A stretch of DNA of 64,000 bases from Alterileibacterium massiliense (GTDB lineage: Bacteria; Bacillota; Clostridia; Peptostreptococcales; Anaerovoracaceae). Position 1 is the stretch's first letter. Each line of letters starts with the position of its first letter. The notes beneath the pieces are model-generated. The model was given only the letters and a program-made list of their open reading frames with translations, was not told where the DNA came from and ran no database searches. Below are positions 26,767 through 35,332 of the stretch, piece by piece. The translations under genes and the position numbers were made by a program. The stretch lies in the NCBI RefSeq assembly GCF_900104645.1, contig NZ_FNWE01000002.1, forward strand, positions 263,289-327,288, in the 5' to 3' direction.

Positions 26767-28425
26767 ATGAAACTTAAAAGATTATCATTGCTTCTGCTGA
26801 TTTTCATTTTTGTAATATCAGTAGTACCATCAAGTGCATTACTTAGTGATAATGTGCATGTACATGAATTTGTAGCACAGCAAGCGTGGTTTACTAAACT
26901 TATTAAGTTTGACAATTTTAGGGGAAAGGACATAAGCGGAACTTTAAACTTTGAGCTTGTGTCTGATAAAACTGCAAATGCAAAATATTATGAGTATGGC
27001 AATAAACCAAATGATGAAGGAGATAACCAATTGGTACAAGTTGTACCAGGTGTTGTCAATCATGCGTATAAGACTTCCTTTAGTTCAAATGATTATGTGG
27101 ATAAAGAATTTGTCAAATTAGCATGGGACTCTGGAGACAGATGCGGAGATTCAACTGAACTAATGGACCATGCTTTTCTTCATGAATGGGGAAGAATAGT
27201 GTCATCAGACCATTGCTTTACCTGCAGGGTAGGCAAAATAAATCCTGAACAATTTGAAACTGCTATACCTTATATTTATGCAAATAAGGAAGAAGCAAAA
27301 ACGGCATATGAAAAACAGAAAGAATTGCTTAGAGAAGAAGATAAAGCCGGAAGAGGATTAAAATGGGACGGTGATGACGATACGGAAGATGTAATAGGAT
27401 GGAAAACAGGTATAGAATATCCAAGTAACCCGAACAATCCGCAGTACGATTTTCTCGGAGATTTTCAGGATAATTATGGTGGTAGACCGGAGTGTTTAAA
27501 TAGAAATGAAAAATTTAGGGATGGTACTTTTAAGGTAACACAAGAGTATACACTTTTTGCAAATCCTGCTGTAACATATTTTATGCCTCTAACAACTAGA
27601 CATATTGCATTAGATAAGACTTATGATAAAGATGGGAATATTAAATCCATAGAAGTACCTTTGCTCCCAGCTATTGAAGCTCACAATTTTAGCAAAAATC
27701 ACTGCAATGCCTTAAATGAAAAATATGGTGATGAAGCTTATGAGAAAAGTGAATATAAGATATTCAGATATAGATTAAAAGAAAAGCAAGCCGAGGGTAT
27801 AAATCTATCAATTGCAGACAAGGATATTATAGTCGATATTATTGGCTATGGTGATAATGCAACAACTATCTTTATGTTTAACAATGAGAAATCTGCTGAT
27901 GAATTTTATAAAAATTATTTTAGCAAAGAAATGAGCAGTTTATCAGGAATAAAAGAGAAAGAAGATGGAGTAGATATTAAAAAGAGCGATAAGGTTCAGC
28001 TTGTAAATCAGCTTGAAAATACAGAAGTACCTATCAAAAAGGTATGGAAAGATGAAAATAACAAATATGGTGATAGACCTGATAGCATAAGTATTAAACT
28101 ATATGCAAATGATAAAGATACAGGTAAGACACTTGTGTTAAATAAAGATAATAATTGGAACGATGTATTTACAAATCTTCCATTGAAGGAGAATGGAAAT
28201 ACAATTAAATACACGATAAAAGAAGAAAAAACTGCAAAATATAGAACGCAAATAACTGGAAATGCGAAAGATGGATTCGTTATAACAAATACCCATAAGA
28301 ATATTAAGCCTAAGAAAGATTCCCCTAAGACGGGAGATAGCGATATGGGATTGTTATTCATGGGAATAGCAGGCTTAGGCATAGCAGGGCTAGCAATAAG
28401 CATGAAAAAGAAAAAATCAAATTAG
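26767..28425 (+). CDS. Surface protein 2: novel exported domain plus Cna-B domain, sortase-type anchor
   Basis: 552 residues; GGGGTGAGG precedes the ATG. The signal peptide is MKLKRLSLLLLIFIFVISVV, cut near SSA-LL. Residues 35-410 are homologous to surface protein 1 (AQQAWFTKLIKFDNFRGKD, HEWGRIVSSDH, DGTFKVTQEY). About residues 418-515 form a Cna-B-type beta-sandwich (PIKKVWKDENNKYGDRPDS, IKYTIKEE, FVITNTHK), which in Gram-positive adhesins forms stalks and may carry an isopeptide bond. The C-terminus is SPKTGDSD, a hydrophobic helix and KKKKSN. Expression is predicted to depend on passage of the leader terminator at 26693-26726. Ligand unknown. Confidence 0.78.
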   Translation: MKLKRLSLLLLIFIFVISVVPSSALLSDNVHVHEFVAQQAWFTKLIKFDNFRGKDISGTLNFELVSDKTANAKYYEYGNKPNDEGDNQLVQVVPGVVNHAYKTSFSSNDYVDKEFVKLAWDSGDRCGDSTELMDHAFLHEWGRIVSSDHCFTCRVGKINPEQFETAIPYIYANKEEAKTAYEKQKELLREEDKAGRGLKWDGDDDTEDVIGWKTGIEYPSNPNNPQYDFLGDFQDNYGGRPECLNRNEKFRDGTFKVTQEYTLFANPAVTYFMPLTTRHIALDKTYDKDGNIKSIEVPLLPAIEAHNFSKNHCNALNEKYGDEAYEKSEYKIFRYRLKEKQAEGINLSIADKDIIVDIIGYGDNATTIFMFNNEKSADEFYKNYFSKEMSSLSGIKEKEDGVDIKKSDKVQLVNQLENTEVPIKKVWKDENNKYGDRPDSISIKLYANDKDTGKTLVLNKDNNWNDVFTNLPLKENGNTIKYTIKEEKTAKYRTQITGNAKDGFVITNTHKNIKPKKDSPKTGDSDMGLLFMGIAGLGIAGLAISMKKKKSN

Positions 28426-28446
28426 AGGAATTGATAAAATGCAAAA
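28306..28446 (+). repeat. 141-bp direct repeat, copy 2 (sorting-signal end of gene 2)
   Basis: Partner of 26362-26502, ending at the same point about 20 bases past the stop codon. Confidence 0.9.
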
Positions 28447-28463
28447 ATGAATCAAGACTTTAG

Positions 28464-28496
28464 TGGAGCATGGGAAGATCCCTGCTCCATTTTTAT
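28464..28496 (+). terminator. Intrinsic terminator of surface gene 2
   Basis: TGGAGCA / TGCTCCA outer stem with an inner GGGA-AGA-TCCC hairpin, followed by TTTTTATTT. Confidence 0.85.
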
Positions 28497-28566
28497 TTGG
28501 AATTTTAAGTATCGAAAATTTTTGCAATAAAGTCCTAAAGTGACAGAAATTAAACGATATTTGCCC

Positions 28567-28597
28567 TTGATTATACGGGGGGGGGGTGGAGCATAAT
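28567..28597 (+). promoter_or_regulatory. Candidate G-tract promoter of surface gene 3
   Basis: TTGATT (28567-28572) and CATAAT (28592-28597) are separated by 19 bp that contain a run of ten G (28577-28586). Loss of two G residues would give the optimal 17-bp spacing. A homopolymer between -35 and -10 is a known phase-variation layout. The boxes themselves are only moderate matches. Confidence 0.45.
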
Positions 28598-28654
28598 ACA
28601 ATTAAGCAAAATATAAAATATTTATCTAGAATTAAATGTCTAAGGAGAAGAAAA

Positions 28655-28693
28655 TTGAAAAGAGCAAATAAAATTTTAGCATTAGTACTTAGC
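28655..28693 (+). pseudogene. 5' fragment of surface protein gene 3 (start of signal peptide)
   Basis: TTG start with AAGGAG 7 bases upstream encodes MKRANKILALVLS, the positively charged and first hydrophobic part of a signal peptide. It then runs into the IS110-family element and soon stops making sense. Joining AGC at 28693 to ACG at 30394 continues as TIFVSLPVAVNA-APVTTT, a complete signal peptide with an A-x-A-type cleavage site, in frame with the large adhesin downstream. Confidence 0.8.
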
Positions 28694-28833
28694 TATGCAC
28701 TAATAGACCAACTAAGGAAGTCAATAGTTATTTTAAAAATTTTTTTAAAAATTTTTAAGTCACAAAACTTAAAAATGTGCATAGCAAACAAGCCTCATAC
28801 ACTTTCATTTTTTGAGGCAACACTTTTAATAGT

Positions 28834-30111
28834 TTATGCGACTAACTTACTCTTTTCTCGAATTAGTTTTTGATGCTCTTCGGGTGTTCTTAACTCAAAT
28901 GATTTTTGATTTCTGAGGACAGCAAAAATAATTTGAACCATCTTTCGCATAATTGCACACATTACAACTTTGTATGGTTTTTCAGCTATCTTCTTTTCAA
29001 AATAAGCTCGCATAACAGGATTTAAATACTCTCTGTTGCGATTTGGATACACATTAGATTTAGCCAGCATATGGAGAATTGAGCGAACATGAGGTGATCC
29101 TCTTTTAGAGATTTTATTGTTTTTCCTATTGTATGTTCCACTTTGGGTTACTCCTGGATCCAAGCCAAAGAAGGCAACTAATTCTTTCGGTTTCGAGAAA
29201 TTGGATATATCTCCAAGCTCTGATAAAACAACACATGCTGTATACTCTCCAACTCCTGGAATACTTTGTAAAAGCACTATTTCTTTATGAAACTTTTCAT
29301 CTAAAAGTGATAGCCTTTTGATTTCATTATCGATTGCTTTCAAAGCTTCCTGTAAACTAAAAATAACCCTCACAGTTGTTTGAATAAGTACTGCTGAACT
29401 AAGGCTTACTATACAAACTTCAATAGATTTTTCAGCAGCTTTCAATAGTTTTTCATATTTTACTTCGGCATAGGAGCTGCTTTTATGTGAATTTTCTTTT
29501 ATCAGTTGAATAATATCTTGCTTATTTTCAGGAGATAAGACTTCCTGTATAGTAGGATATTTTTCAAGCAAAGACAAAGGTGTTTTCCCTTGCAAATCCG
29601 CAAATACTTTCTTGAAATCTGGAAAGGAAATATCTAAAAAAGCGATTAATCGGTTGATGTGTTCCACAATTTCATCCGTCAATTCTTTATGCTGTCTGCA
29701 AAGCTTTTTGATACTGTTAACGGTATCTGAATGTGTAATTGTTTCGTTGTAATTCTTAATACGATATAGCAACGCTATATTATATGCATCTGTTCTATCT
29801 GATTTAATTTTTCGGATATTGATATTTTTCAATGCTCCACTTTGAATCGGATTAATTACAATGACTTCGTAATTATGCTTACGGAAAAAATTAGCTAAAA
29901 TTTGATGATAGTGTGCAGTAGCTTCCATGATAATTACTGCTCTGTCCTCGTACTCATCTTCTACCTTTTCAAGTACATAGATGAGCGACTTCATACCATT
30001 AATATCATTAGAAATTTTAAGTCTTTTGATGATGTCATTATTAGGTGATAGAATACAGATATCACTGAAAGCTTTACTCACATCAATTCCTACAACAATT
30101 TTTTCTGACAT
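28834..30111 (-). CDS. IS110-family transposase (DEDD recombinase)
   Basis: 425 residues; AGGAGGT lies upstream on the minus strand. The N-terminal RuvC-like DEDD domain shows GIDVSKAFSDI (Asp10), MEATAHYH (Glu) and KSDRTDAYNIA (Asp pair). A coiled region follows. The C-terminal Transposase_20 domain has IPGVGEYTACVVLSELGD and KISKRGSPHVRSILHML, where the Ser of RGS is the catalytic serine near residue 335. No frameshift or missing residue is seen, so the enzyme is probably active. IS110 recombinases excise and insert via a circular intermediate using an RNA guide. Confidence 0.95.
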   Translation of the reverse strand: MSEKIVVGIDVSKAFSDICILSPNNDIIKRLKISNDINGMKSLIYVLEKVEDEYEDRAVIIMEATAHYHQILANFFRKHNYEVIVINPIQSGALKNINIRKIKSDRTDAYNIALLYRIKNYNETITHSDTVNSIKKLCRQHKELTDEIVEHINRLIAFLDISFPDFKKVFADLQGKTPLSLLEKYPTIQEVLSPENKQDIIQLIKENSHKSSSYAEVKYEKLLKAAEKSIEVCIVSLSSAVLIQTTVRVIFSLQEALKAIDNEIKRLSLLDEKFHKEIVLLQSIPGVGEYTACVVLSELGDISNFSKPKELVAFFGLDPGVTQSGTYNRKNNKISKRGSPHVRSILHMLAKSNVYPNRNREYLNPVMRAYFEKKIAEKPYKVVMCAIMRKMVQIIFAVLRNQKSFELRTPEEHQKLIREKSKLVA

Positions 30112-30390
30112 AATATACCTCCTATAATTTGGGATGCCCTGTTAATCCAAAACCACAACAGGCTCACGAGTTATACAGGTAATCAATGAATGAACCTAAC
30201 CAACCGAAAAGATGAAAGGCAATGGAATGAGGGTGGAGTCTACCAAATGAGTAATTCCTAAGTTGGAAACCCAGCAAGCACATAAAACAATCCCATTTCA
30301 TCCCTAATATCTATAATTTTATCATAGATGATTAGGTTCATTTTTAAGAACTATGCTTAAAGCTGTTCTTATACTATTAGTATATGAGCA
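30112..30390 (-). ncRNA. Putative bridge RNA region of the IS110 element
   Basis: 279 noncoding bases upstream of the transposase on its strand, the place where IS110-group elements encode the guide (bridge) RNA. A pairing GATGAAA / TTTCATC, interrupted by bulges, encloses about 75 nt. The 9-mer AGCAAGCAC at 30273-30281 recurs exactly across the IS/host junction (30387-30395). TATAAT-like sequence (30312-30320 region, minus strand) could serve as -10. Boundaries and loops are not determined here. Confidence 0.4.
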
Positions 30391-30393
30391 AGC

Positions 30394-33300
30394 ACGATAT
30401 TTGTTTCTTTACCTGTGGCAGTAAACGCTGCACCTGTCACAACGACGCAAACAGTTTTGAAAGATGGCGAATCAAAGATTGTAAAAACTGCAGAGCCAGT
30501 AAAGGGTGAGGTCAACAAATGGAAGGTTACAGTAAGAGCCGAGTATAATCCGGTTCGAAAACCTACAGATGTACTGATTGTGCTTGACAGATCTGGTTCA
30601 ATGGCAGACGGAGAAAGAGATGCGAATGGTACAGTTAGAGAAAATGTACCCGTTGATGAGCAACGAATGACAAATGCCAAGATTGGTATACAGGAACTCA
30701 CCAATAGAGTTTTAGAGCAAAATAAAGAAAACAAAGTAGCTCTTTATTCATACTCATATGGATATGCTAATTACAATTTTTACGAATCACTAACTAAGCA
30801 TACAGGCTTTACACAAAATCCTGAAGATATAAAGAATTCTTTAACCACAATAAAGCCACAAGGAGGAACATTCACTCAAATGGCTCTTCATGAAGCTGAC
30901 AAGGCAATGAGTGAGTTAAAGAAGCAAGATACTGATGGCAAGAGGAATAGAGTTGTAGTATTGGTAACTGATGGTAAGCCAACAGTAGGGTACAAGGTAG
31001 ATATTGCGAAATTATCTAAGGAAGAGGGTGGTCTTGGGAACTTCTTTGAATGGAGAACCAATATACAATCAACAAGCGATTACCCACAATACTATAATGA
31101 TGCTGTACAAAATGCCTCTAATGGAAGTACAACAACGGCTACAAATTATATACAGAATGGGCGATATTACACCGTTGGTTATGGAACTCGTAAATTAGGT
31201 TCTAATTTTGCGGCAAGGGATGCATGGGTATCCAATGGTAAGATACCAGCATCTACATTTATTTATTCTGACGGAAATCCTAATACCCAAGAAGGACGAA
31301 GCAATATTTTAAATAGAATTGGCTGGGGCTGTGATATTCAATATGCTATGTATGGCATAGATAATAATGGAAGCTATATGTATTGGGATATTCCAGAGAA
31401 TACAGTAGTAGAAGCCAATGCTATAAAAGAAGCAGGTAATATTAACGACTTATATGTAGTTGGATTAGTTACCAATGACGAGACAAATGGCTATCTTAAG
31501 AGAATGGCAAGCCCTAATAAGTTCTACCCAAGTTCATCAAAGAATTTCCAAAAAACTATAGATAGTATTTTACAACAAATAAAAGGTGAAGAAAGTATAG
31601 ATGAAAGCCTAAAAGATATTATCGGGGAAGGTTTTGCAGAGCCTACAGAAATAAAGACAACTAAGGGCGAAGCAAAATATATAAAATCAGCGGACGGTAC
31701 AGATAATGGACATATTGATTGGAAGATAGGCCAGCCAACTCAGATAAAAGACGAGAATGCTCCTGAGTCTGATAAGGTTTATTATGAAGAATTAAGCTAT
31801 GTCCTAACAATGAAGGACGGCTGGGAAAAAGGTGGAGATAAGACACTTAATACAAATGGCAAAACAGAAGTTACAGTAGTAGAAAAGTTCAAGGAAGAAG
31901 AAATAAATAATACTACTGCGGAAGCTATTTCTCCTGAAGTTGACCCAATTAAATTAACTATAGAAAAAGACCTAAAAGGAGTTGATGGAGCAAATCCCGC
32001 ATTCCCAGATGAAACATTTAATATTGAACTGAAAGGACCAGATGGCTCTAATTATGTAAAAAAAGCAAGTATAAAAAATGGTGAATCATTAGCAATTGGA
32101 GATCTTAAAACGGCAGGAACATATAAAATAACTGAAGCAGGTAATTATGGTAAGGTATTTAAGATTACCGCTATTGACCCTGCAACTAAAAAAGAGAAAA
32201 CAATCGAAACATCTTCTTTCACATTGAGCGAAGATGGAAGCGTTAAAATTTCTGGTGGGGAAAATCTAGCAACATATTTAGAAAATGATATTAAAATTGT
32301 CATAACAAATACCGAAAAGAAAGTAAAAATCGGTGACTATGTATGGAATGATGCTAACAATGATGGAGTTCAAGATGCTACAGAAAATCCTATAAAAGAT
32401 GTAACAGTAAAACTTCTTGATAAAGATGGTAGACCTGTAAAAGATAAGGACGGTAAAGAGATTAAAACCACTACAGATGCGAGTGGAAAATACCTATTTG
32501 AAGTGGCTCCTGGGGAATATAAAGTTGAAATTGTAGCTCCAGACGGATATGGAATGAGCAATAATCAACCTAAAACAACTGATAATTTTGTAATGAAATC
32601 AGGAGAAAAAGATTTAACAAAAGACTTTGGACTTGTTAAAGCAAAGACCTACAAGGTAACACATGAGTTTAAGGTAGCAAATGATTCAAGCATTAAGGAA
32701 TTTCCAGCTCGAGTAAAGACAGAGGTAGAAAAACAGCTACCAGAAGAGCAGACAGGAAAGAAGAACGGCGAAGTAGTAGAACCTGGTGCATTAAAGAATC
32801 CAGGAGAAGTAGAGGACAAGGCAAACGACGGAAAGTGGAAATTCAAGGCGTTTATAGACCAAGACCCTGCTACAGAAAAAGTTGATGCAAAGATAAATAA
32901 CGCGGATGTAAACTTTGTAGGCGAATGGACATTTGTACCAAACAAGCACAAGGTAACATACGAGTACAAGAGTGCAACACCGGGAAAGGAATTACCTGAT
33001 GAACTAAAGAAAAAAGCACCTGAAGCTGTACCAGATAAAGTAAAGGGCGACAAGGTAACATCACCAGTTCCACAAGGAAAAGAAGCAACATTCAGAGATG
33101 AAAAAAACAAGGGAACATGGAAGTTCAAGAGCTACGACAAGAGCGATGTAACGATAGTAGACAAGGACGAACATGTAGTTGGAACATGGGTATTTGAAAA
33201 AGACCCAGAACCAAAGACCTACAAGGTAACGCATAAGTTTGAGAGCGAAGATCCAAATGTAGAGCTACCGGAAGCAGTAAAGAAACTAACACCAAGCGAC

Positions 33301-34182
33301 CAGACAGGAAAGAAAGACGCAAGCAAGGTAAATCCAACAACACCTGCAAAGACAACCGTAGAAACAACTGAGGGAACATGGACATTTACTGGCTACGACA
33401 AGGGAGAAAAGACGGTAGAGGGAAAAGATGTAGAGTTTATCGGTAAGTGGAAATTCACACCAAAGACCTACAAGGTAACACACGAGTTTAAGGTAGCAAA
33501 GGATTCAAGCATTAAGGAGTTCCCAGCAGGAATAAAAGCTGAGGTAGAAAAACAGCTACCTGAAACCGAGACAGGAAAGAAGAACAGAGCAGTAGTAGAA
33601 CCTGGTGCATTAAAGAATCCAGGAGAAGTAGAGGACAAGGCAAACGACGGAAAGTGGAAATTCACGAAGTTTATAGACCAAGACCCTACTACAGAAAAAG
33701 TTGATGCAAAGATAGATAACGCGGATGTAAACTTTGTAGGAGAATGGACATTTGTACCAAACAAGCACAATGTAACATATGAGTACAAGAGCGGAACTGC
33801 AGGAATGGAGATACCTGATGCACTTAAAGGAAAGGCACCGAAACCTGTGACAGGAAAGGTAAAAGGCGACAAGGTAACATCACCAGTTCCAACAGGAGCA
33901 GATGCAACATTCAGAGATGAAACAAACAAGGGAACATGGAAGTTCAAGAGCTACGACAAGAGCGATGTAACGATAGTAGACAAGGACGAACATGTAGTTG
34001 GAACATGGGTATTTGAAAAAGATTCTAAGCCTGCAGTAGATGGCAAAGATAATCCAAGTTCTAAGGACAAGCCAACTACCGGAGACAAAGGTCTCGAGCT
34101 ACTCTTTATGTCAATAGTGCTTATGATGTCTGCTGGAGCTACAGTAAGCTTCAAAAAAAGGAAATCAAATCAAGATAGGTAA
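30394..34182 (+). CDS. Surface protein 3: VWA, SdrD-B and SHIRT-repeat adhesin, separated from its start by the IS
   Basis: 1262 codons remain; the intact protein would be 1275 residues. After the second half of a signal peptide come a von Willebrand A domain with the MIDAS motif DRSGSMA (about residues 45-390), a Cna-like stretch (LTIEKDLKGVDGANPAFPDE), an SdrD-B domain (IGDYVWNDANNDGVQD), then five SHIRT-like repeats (YKVTHEF, GTWKFKSYDKSD), a linker and KPTTGDKG with a hydrophobic helix and KKRK tail. The architecture is that of pilus-tip-like or MSCRAMM adhesins. Without excision of the IS, a GTG at 30415 could start a cytoplasmic product only, lacking export. Domain boundaries are approximate. 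Confidence 0.85.
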   Translation, partial: TIFVSLPVAVNAAPVTTTQTVLKDGESKIVKTAEPVKGEVNKWKVTVRAEYNPVRKPTDVLIVLDRSGSMADGERDANGTVRENVPVDEQRMTNAKIGIQELTNRVLEQNKENKVALYSYSYGYANYNFYESLTKHTGFTQNPEDIKNSLTTIKPQGGTFTQMALHEADKAMSELKKQDTDGKRNRVVVLVTDGKPTVGYKVDIAKLSKEEGGLGNFFEWRTNIQSTSDYPQYYNDAVQNASNGSTTTATNYIQNGRYYTVGYGTRKLGSNFAARDAWVSNGKIPASTFIYSDGNPNTQEGRSNILNRIGWGCDIQYAMYGIDNNGSYMYWDIPENTVVEANAIKEAGNINDLYVVGLVTNDETNGYLKRMASPNKFYPSSSKNFQKTIDSILQQIKGEESIDESLKDIIGEGFAEPTEIKTTKGEAKYIKSADGTDNGHIDWKIGQPTQIKDENAPESDKVYYEELSYVLTMKDGWEKGGDKTLNTNGKTEVTVVEKFKEEEINNTTAEAISPEVDPIKLTIEKDLKGVDGANPAFPDETFNIELKGPDGSNYVKKASIKNGESLAIGDLKTAGTYKITEAGNYGKVFKITAIDPATKKEKTIETSSFTLSEDGSVKISGGENLATYLENDIKIVITNTEKKVKIGDYVWNDANNDGVQDATENPIKDVTVKLLDKDGRPVKDKDGKEIKTTTDASGKYLFEVAPGEYKVEIVAPDGYGMSNNQPKTTDNFVMKSGEKDLTKDFGLVKAKTYKVTHEFKVANDSSIKEFPARVKTEVEKQLPEEQTGKKNGEVVEPGALKNPGEVEDKANDGKWKFKAFIDQDPATEKVDAKINNADVNFVGEWTFVPNKHKVTYEYKSATPGKELPDELKKKAPEAVPDKVKGDKVTSPVPQGKEATFRDEKNKGTWKFKSYDKSDVTIVDKDEHVVGTWVFEKDPEPKTYKVTHKFESEDPNVELPEAVKKLTPSDQTGKKDASKVNPTTPAKTTVETTEGTWTFTGYDKGEKTVEGKDVEFIGKWKFTPKTYKVTHEFKVAKDSSIKEFPAGIKAEVEKQLPETETGKKNRAVVEPGALKNPGEVEDKANDGKWKFTKFIDQDPTTEKVDAKIDNADVNFVGEWTFVPNKHNVTYEYKSGTAGMEIPDALKGKAPKPVTGKVKGDKVTSPVPTGADATFRDETNKGTWKFKSYDKSDVTIVDKDEHVVGTWVFEKDSKPAVDGKDNPSSKDKPTTGDKGLELLFMSIVLMMSAGATVSFKKRKSNQDR
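32644..33204 (+). repeat. 561-bp direct repeat, copy 1 (SHIRT pair)
   Basis: Matches 33463-34023 at a constant offset of 819 bp with no indel; roughly nine in ten bases agree by eye. It encodes two SHIRT-like domains. Confidence 0.85.
33463..34023 (+). repeat. 561-bp direct repeat, copy 2 (SHIRT pair)
   Basis: Second copy of 32644-33204, separated from it by a single divergent SHIRT-like unit. Recombination between copies would remove 819 bp (273 codons) in frame. Confidence 0.85.
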
Positions 34183-34254
34183 TAAGATTTGAGGCTAAAA
34201 TAAATACAAGCCAAAATAGCAAGGTATAAAAATACCAAAGTAGCAAGAGAGACA

Positions 34255-34287
34255 AAGAGCGTAGGATTTAATTTCTACGCTCTTTTC
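34255..34287 (+). terminator. Intrinsic terminator of surface gene 3
   Basis: GAGCGTAG / CTACGCTC stem with a 10-nt loop, followed by TTTTCT. Confidence 0.8.
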
Positions 34288-34373
34288 TAATCTCTGTTAT
34301 TATATAATTTAATTGATAATTGTCAGATTTAAAATTAAATAAAAATAGTATATTACAAGAGGATTTTAGAGCA

Positions 34374-34883
34374 TTAAAAATGTAAATTTTTTGGAAGAAC
34401 TCTCATTATAAGCGTGGCTGCTATTCCGATTGCTATTCCTGAGGCAAGCCCTGAAAAAAGAAGGATAGGAAAATAAAAGAAAATCCTGAGGTCTTTTATT
34501 AGAAAGCTTGCGACGAGTAGCTGACCCAGATTGTGGAGAACTCCGCCTGCCATGCTAACCCCTGCAATGCTGAACTTGCCCGTTTTCTTTAAAAATATCA
34601 TACCAATCAAGCTAACGGTAGCACCTGCAAGCGAATAAATCGCACCGAAGAGTCCGCTAAAGAGAAAACCTGCTACCATAATTCTTATAAAGCTTACTAT
34701 GCCAGCGTGTTTTATTGAAAGCTTATATAAGGCGATTACTGTGACAATATTGGCTATGCCGAGTTTTACACCGGGTATACCTGCGTTAAATGGAATGATG
34801 GCTTCGACATATGAAAATATTAATGCCAATGATGACATAAGAGCAGTTATTGTGATATTATATGAATTATTTTTACTCTGCAT
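34374..34883 (-). CDS. Gx-transporter/heptaprenyl-diphosphate-synthase-component-I-like membrane protein
   Basis: 169 residues, about five transmembrane helices. IPFNAGIPGVKLGIANIVT, GFLFSGLFGAIYSLAGA and GGVLHNLGQLLVA are typical of the Hpre_diP_synt_I / Gx transporter family. The family is related in shape to ECF S components. In Clostridia these genes often sit next to NusG-domain-II proteins and ApbE, as here, hinting at a role with flavin or quinone metabolism. That is inference. It starts 3 bases after the NusG-II gene stop and is the last gene of a two-gene minus-strand operon. Confidence 0.75.
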   Translation of the reverse strand: MQSKNNSYNITITALMSSLALIFSYVEAIIPFNAGIPGVKLGIANIVTVIALYKLSIKHAGIVSFIRIMVAGFLFSGLFGAIYSLAGATVSLIGMIFLKKTGKFSIAGVSMAGGVLHNLGQLLVASFLIKDLRIFFYFPILLFSGLASGIAIGIAATLIMRVLPKNLHF

Positions 34884-34886
34884 AAT

Positions 34887-35264
34887 TTAATTGGAGACCG
34901 CGTCTACGCCGTCTTTTGATACTCCCTTAACTTTGATAATAACCTTGTTAGGCAAGCAGATTATGCTTTCGCCTACCTTGGAAATAGATGAATGGTGAAC
35001 ACAGACCTGATTTTTGCAGGAAGCATAGCTCATCTTTGCGTGACCGTCCTCGATTTTAACTATGTTTTTGTTCCCATTTTCATTTACAACAATTGACCTA
35101 TTTTTATTTAGCGAATAGACGCCGTAAATGTGATTATCAACCTTAATCTCGATGCTATCACCGGAAGTCTTGCCGAGCGATATATATATGCTTGAGACAA
35201 TTCCGACGATAATGATTGAAATCATCAATATAATATCAGATTTTTTGAAAAATTCTTTAAACAT
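34887..35264 (-). CDS. NusG domain II-containing exported protein
   Basis: 125 residues: an N-terminal membrane helix (IILMISIIIVGIVSSIYISL), then a small beta domain with YASCKNQVCVHHSSISKVG and ESIICLPNKVIIKV. This Cys-x4-Cys ... Cys-x-P-N pattern is diagnostic for stand-alone NusG_II proteins, which sit outside the membrane and have no transcription role. It is divergent from apbE, with both start codons within 70 bases, and in operon with the Gx-type protein. Function unknown; co-occurrence with ApbE suggests a link to extracytoplasmic flavoproteins. Confidence 0.8.
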   Translation of the reverse strand: MFKEFFKKSDIILMISIIIVGIVSSIYISLGKTSGDSIEIKVDNHIYGVYSLNKNRSIVVNENGNKNIVKIEDGHAKMSYASCKNQVCVHHSSISKVGESIICLPNKVIIKVKGVSKDGVDAVSN

Positions 35265-35332
35265 AGGTTTTATACTTAGTATATACTAATAATACATTCA
35301 TTTTATATTTTTAATTTAGGGGTAGATGATTT

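Larger units (their letters stand above)
28694..30393 (-). mobile_element. IS110-family insertion sequence (1700 bp)
   Basis: Boundaries were set by the interrupted reading frame: the trinucleotide AGC (GCT on the IS strand) is present at both junctions, 28691-28693 and 30391-30393. Removing one copy plus the element rejoins the host gene exactly. Near the ends are short inverted repeats, ACTAATAG (28699-28706) and CTATTAGT (30374-30381). One transposase gene lies on the minus strand, with 280 bp of noncoding DNA on its 5' side and 140 bp on its 3' side. That is the IS110-group layout, where the long upstream end encodes the bridge RNA. No target duplication beyond 3 bp, as expected for this family. 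Confidence 0.85.

Noticed and set aside
28586-28873. 95-codon reading frame starting at the G-run and crossing into the IS
   Set aside because: It begins at a GTG inside the homopolymer without a ribosome site. The RBS-supported TTG at 28655 lies in the same frame and explains the coding potential up to the IS junction; the rest is IS sequence.
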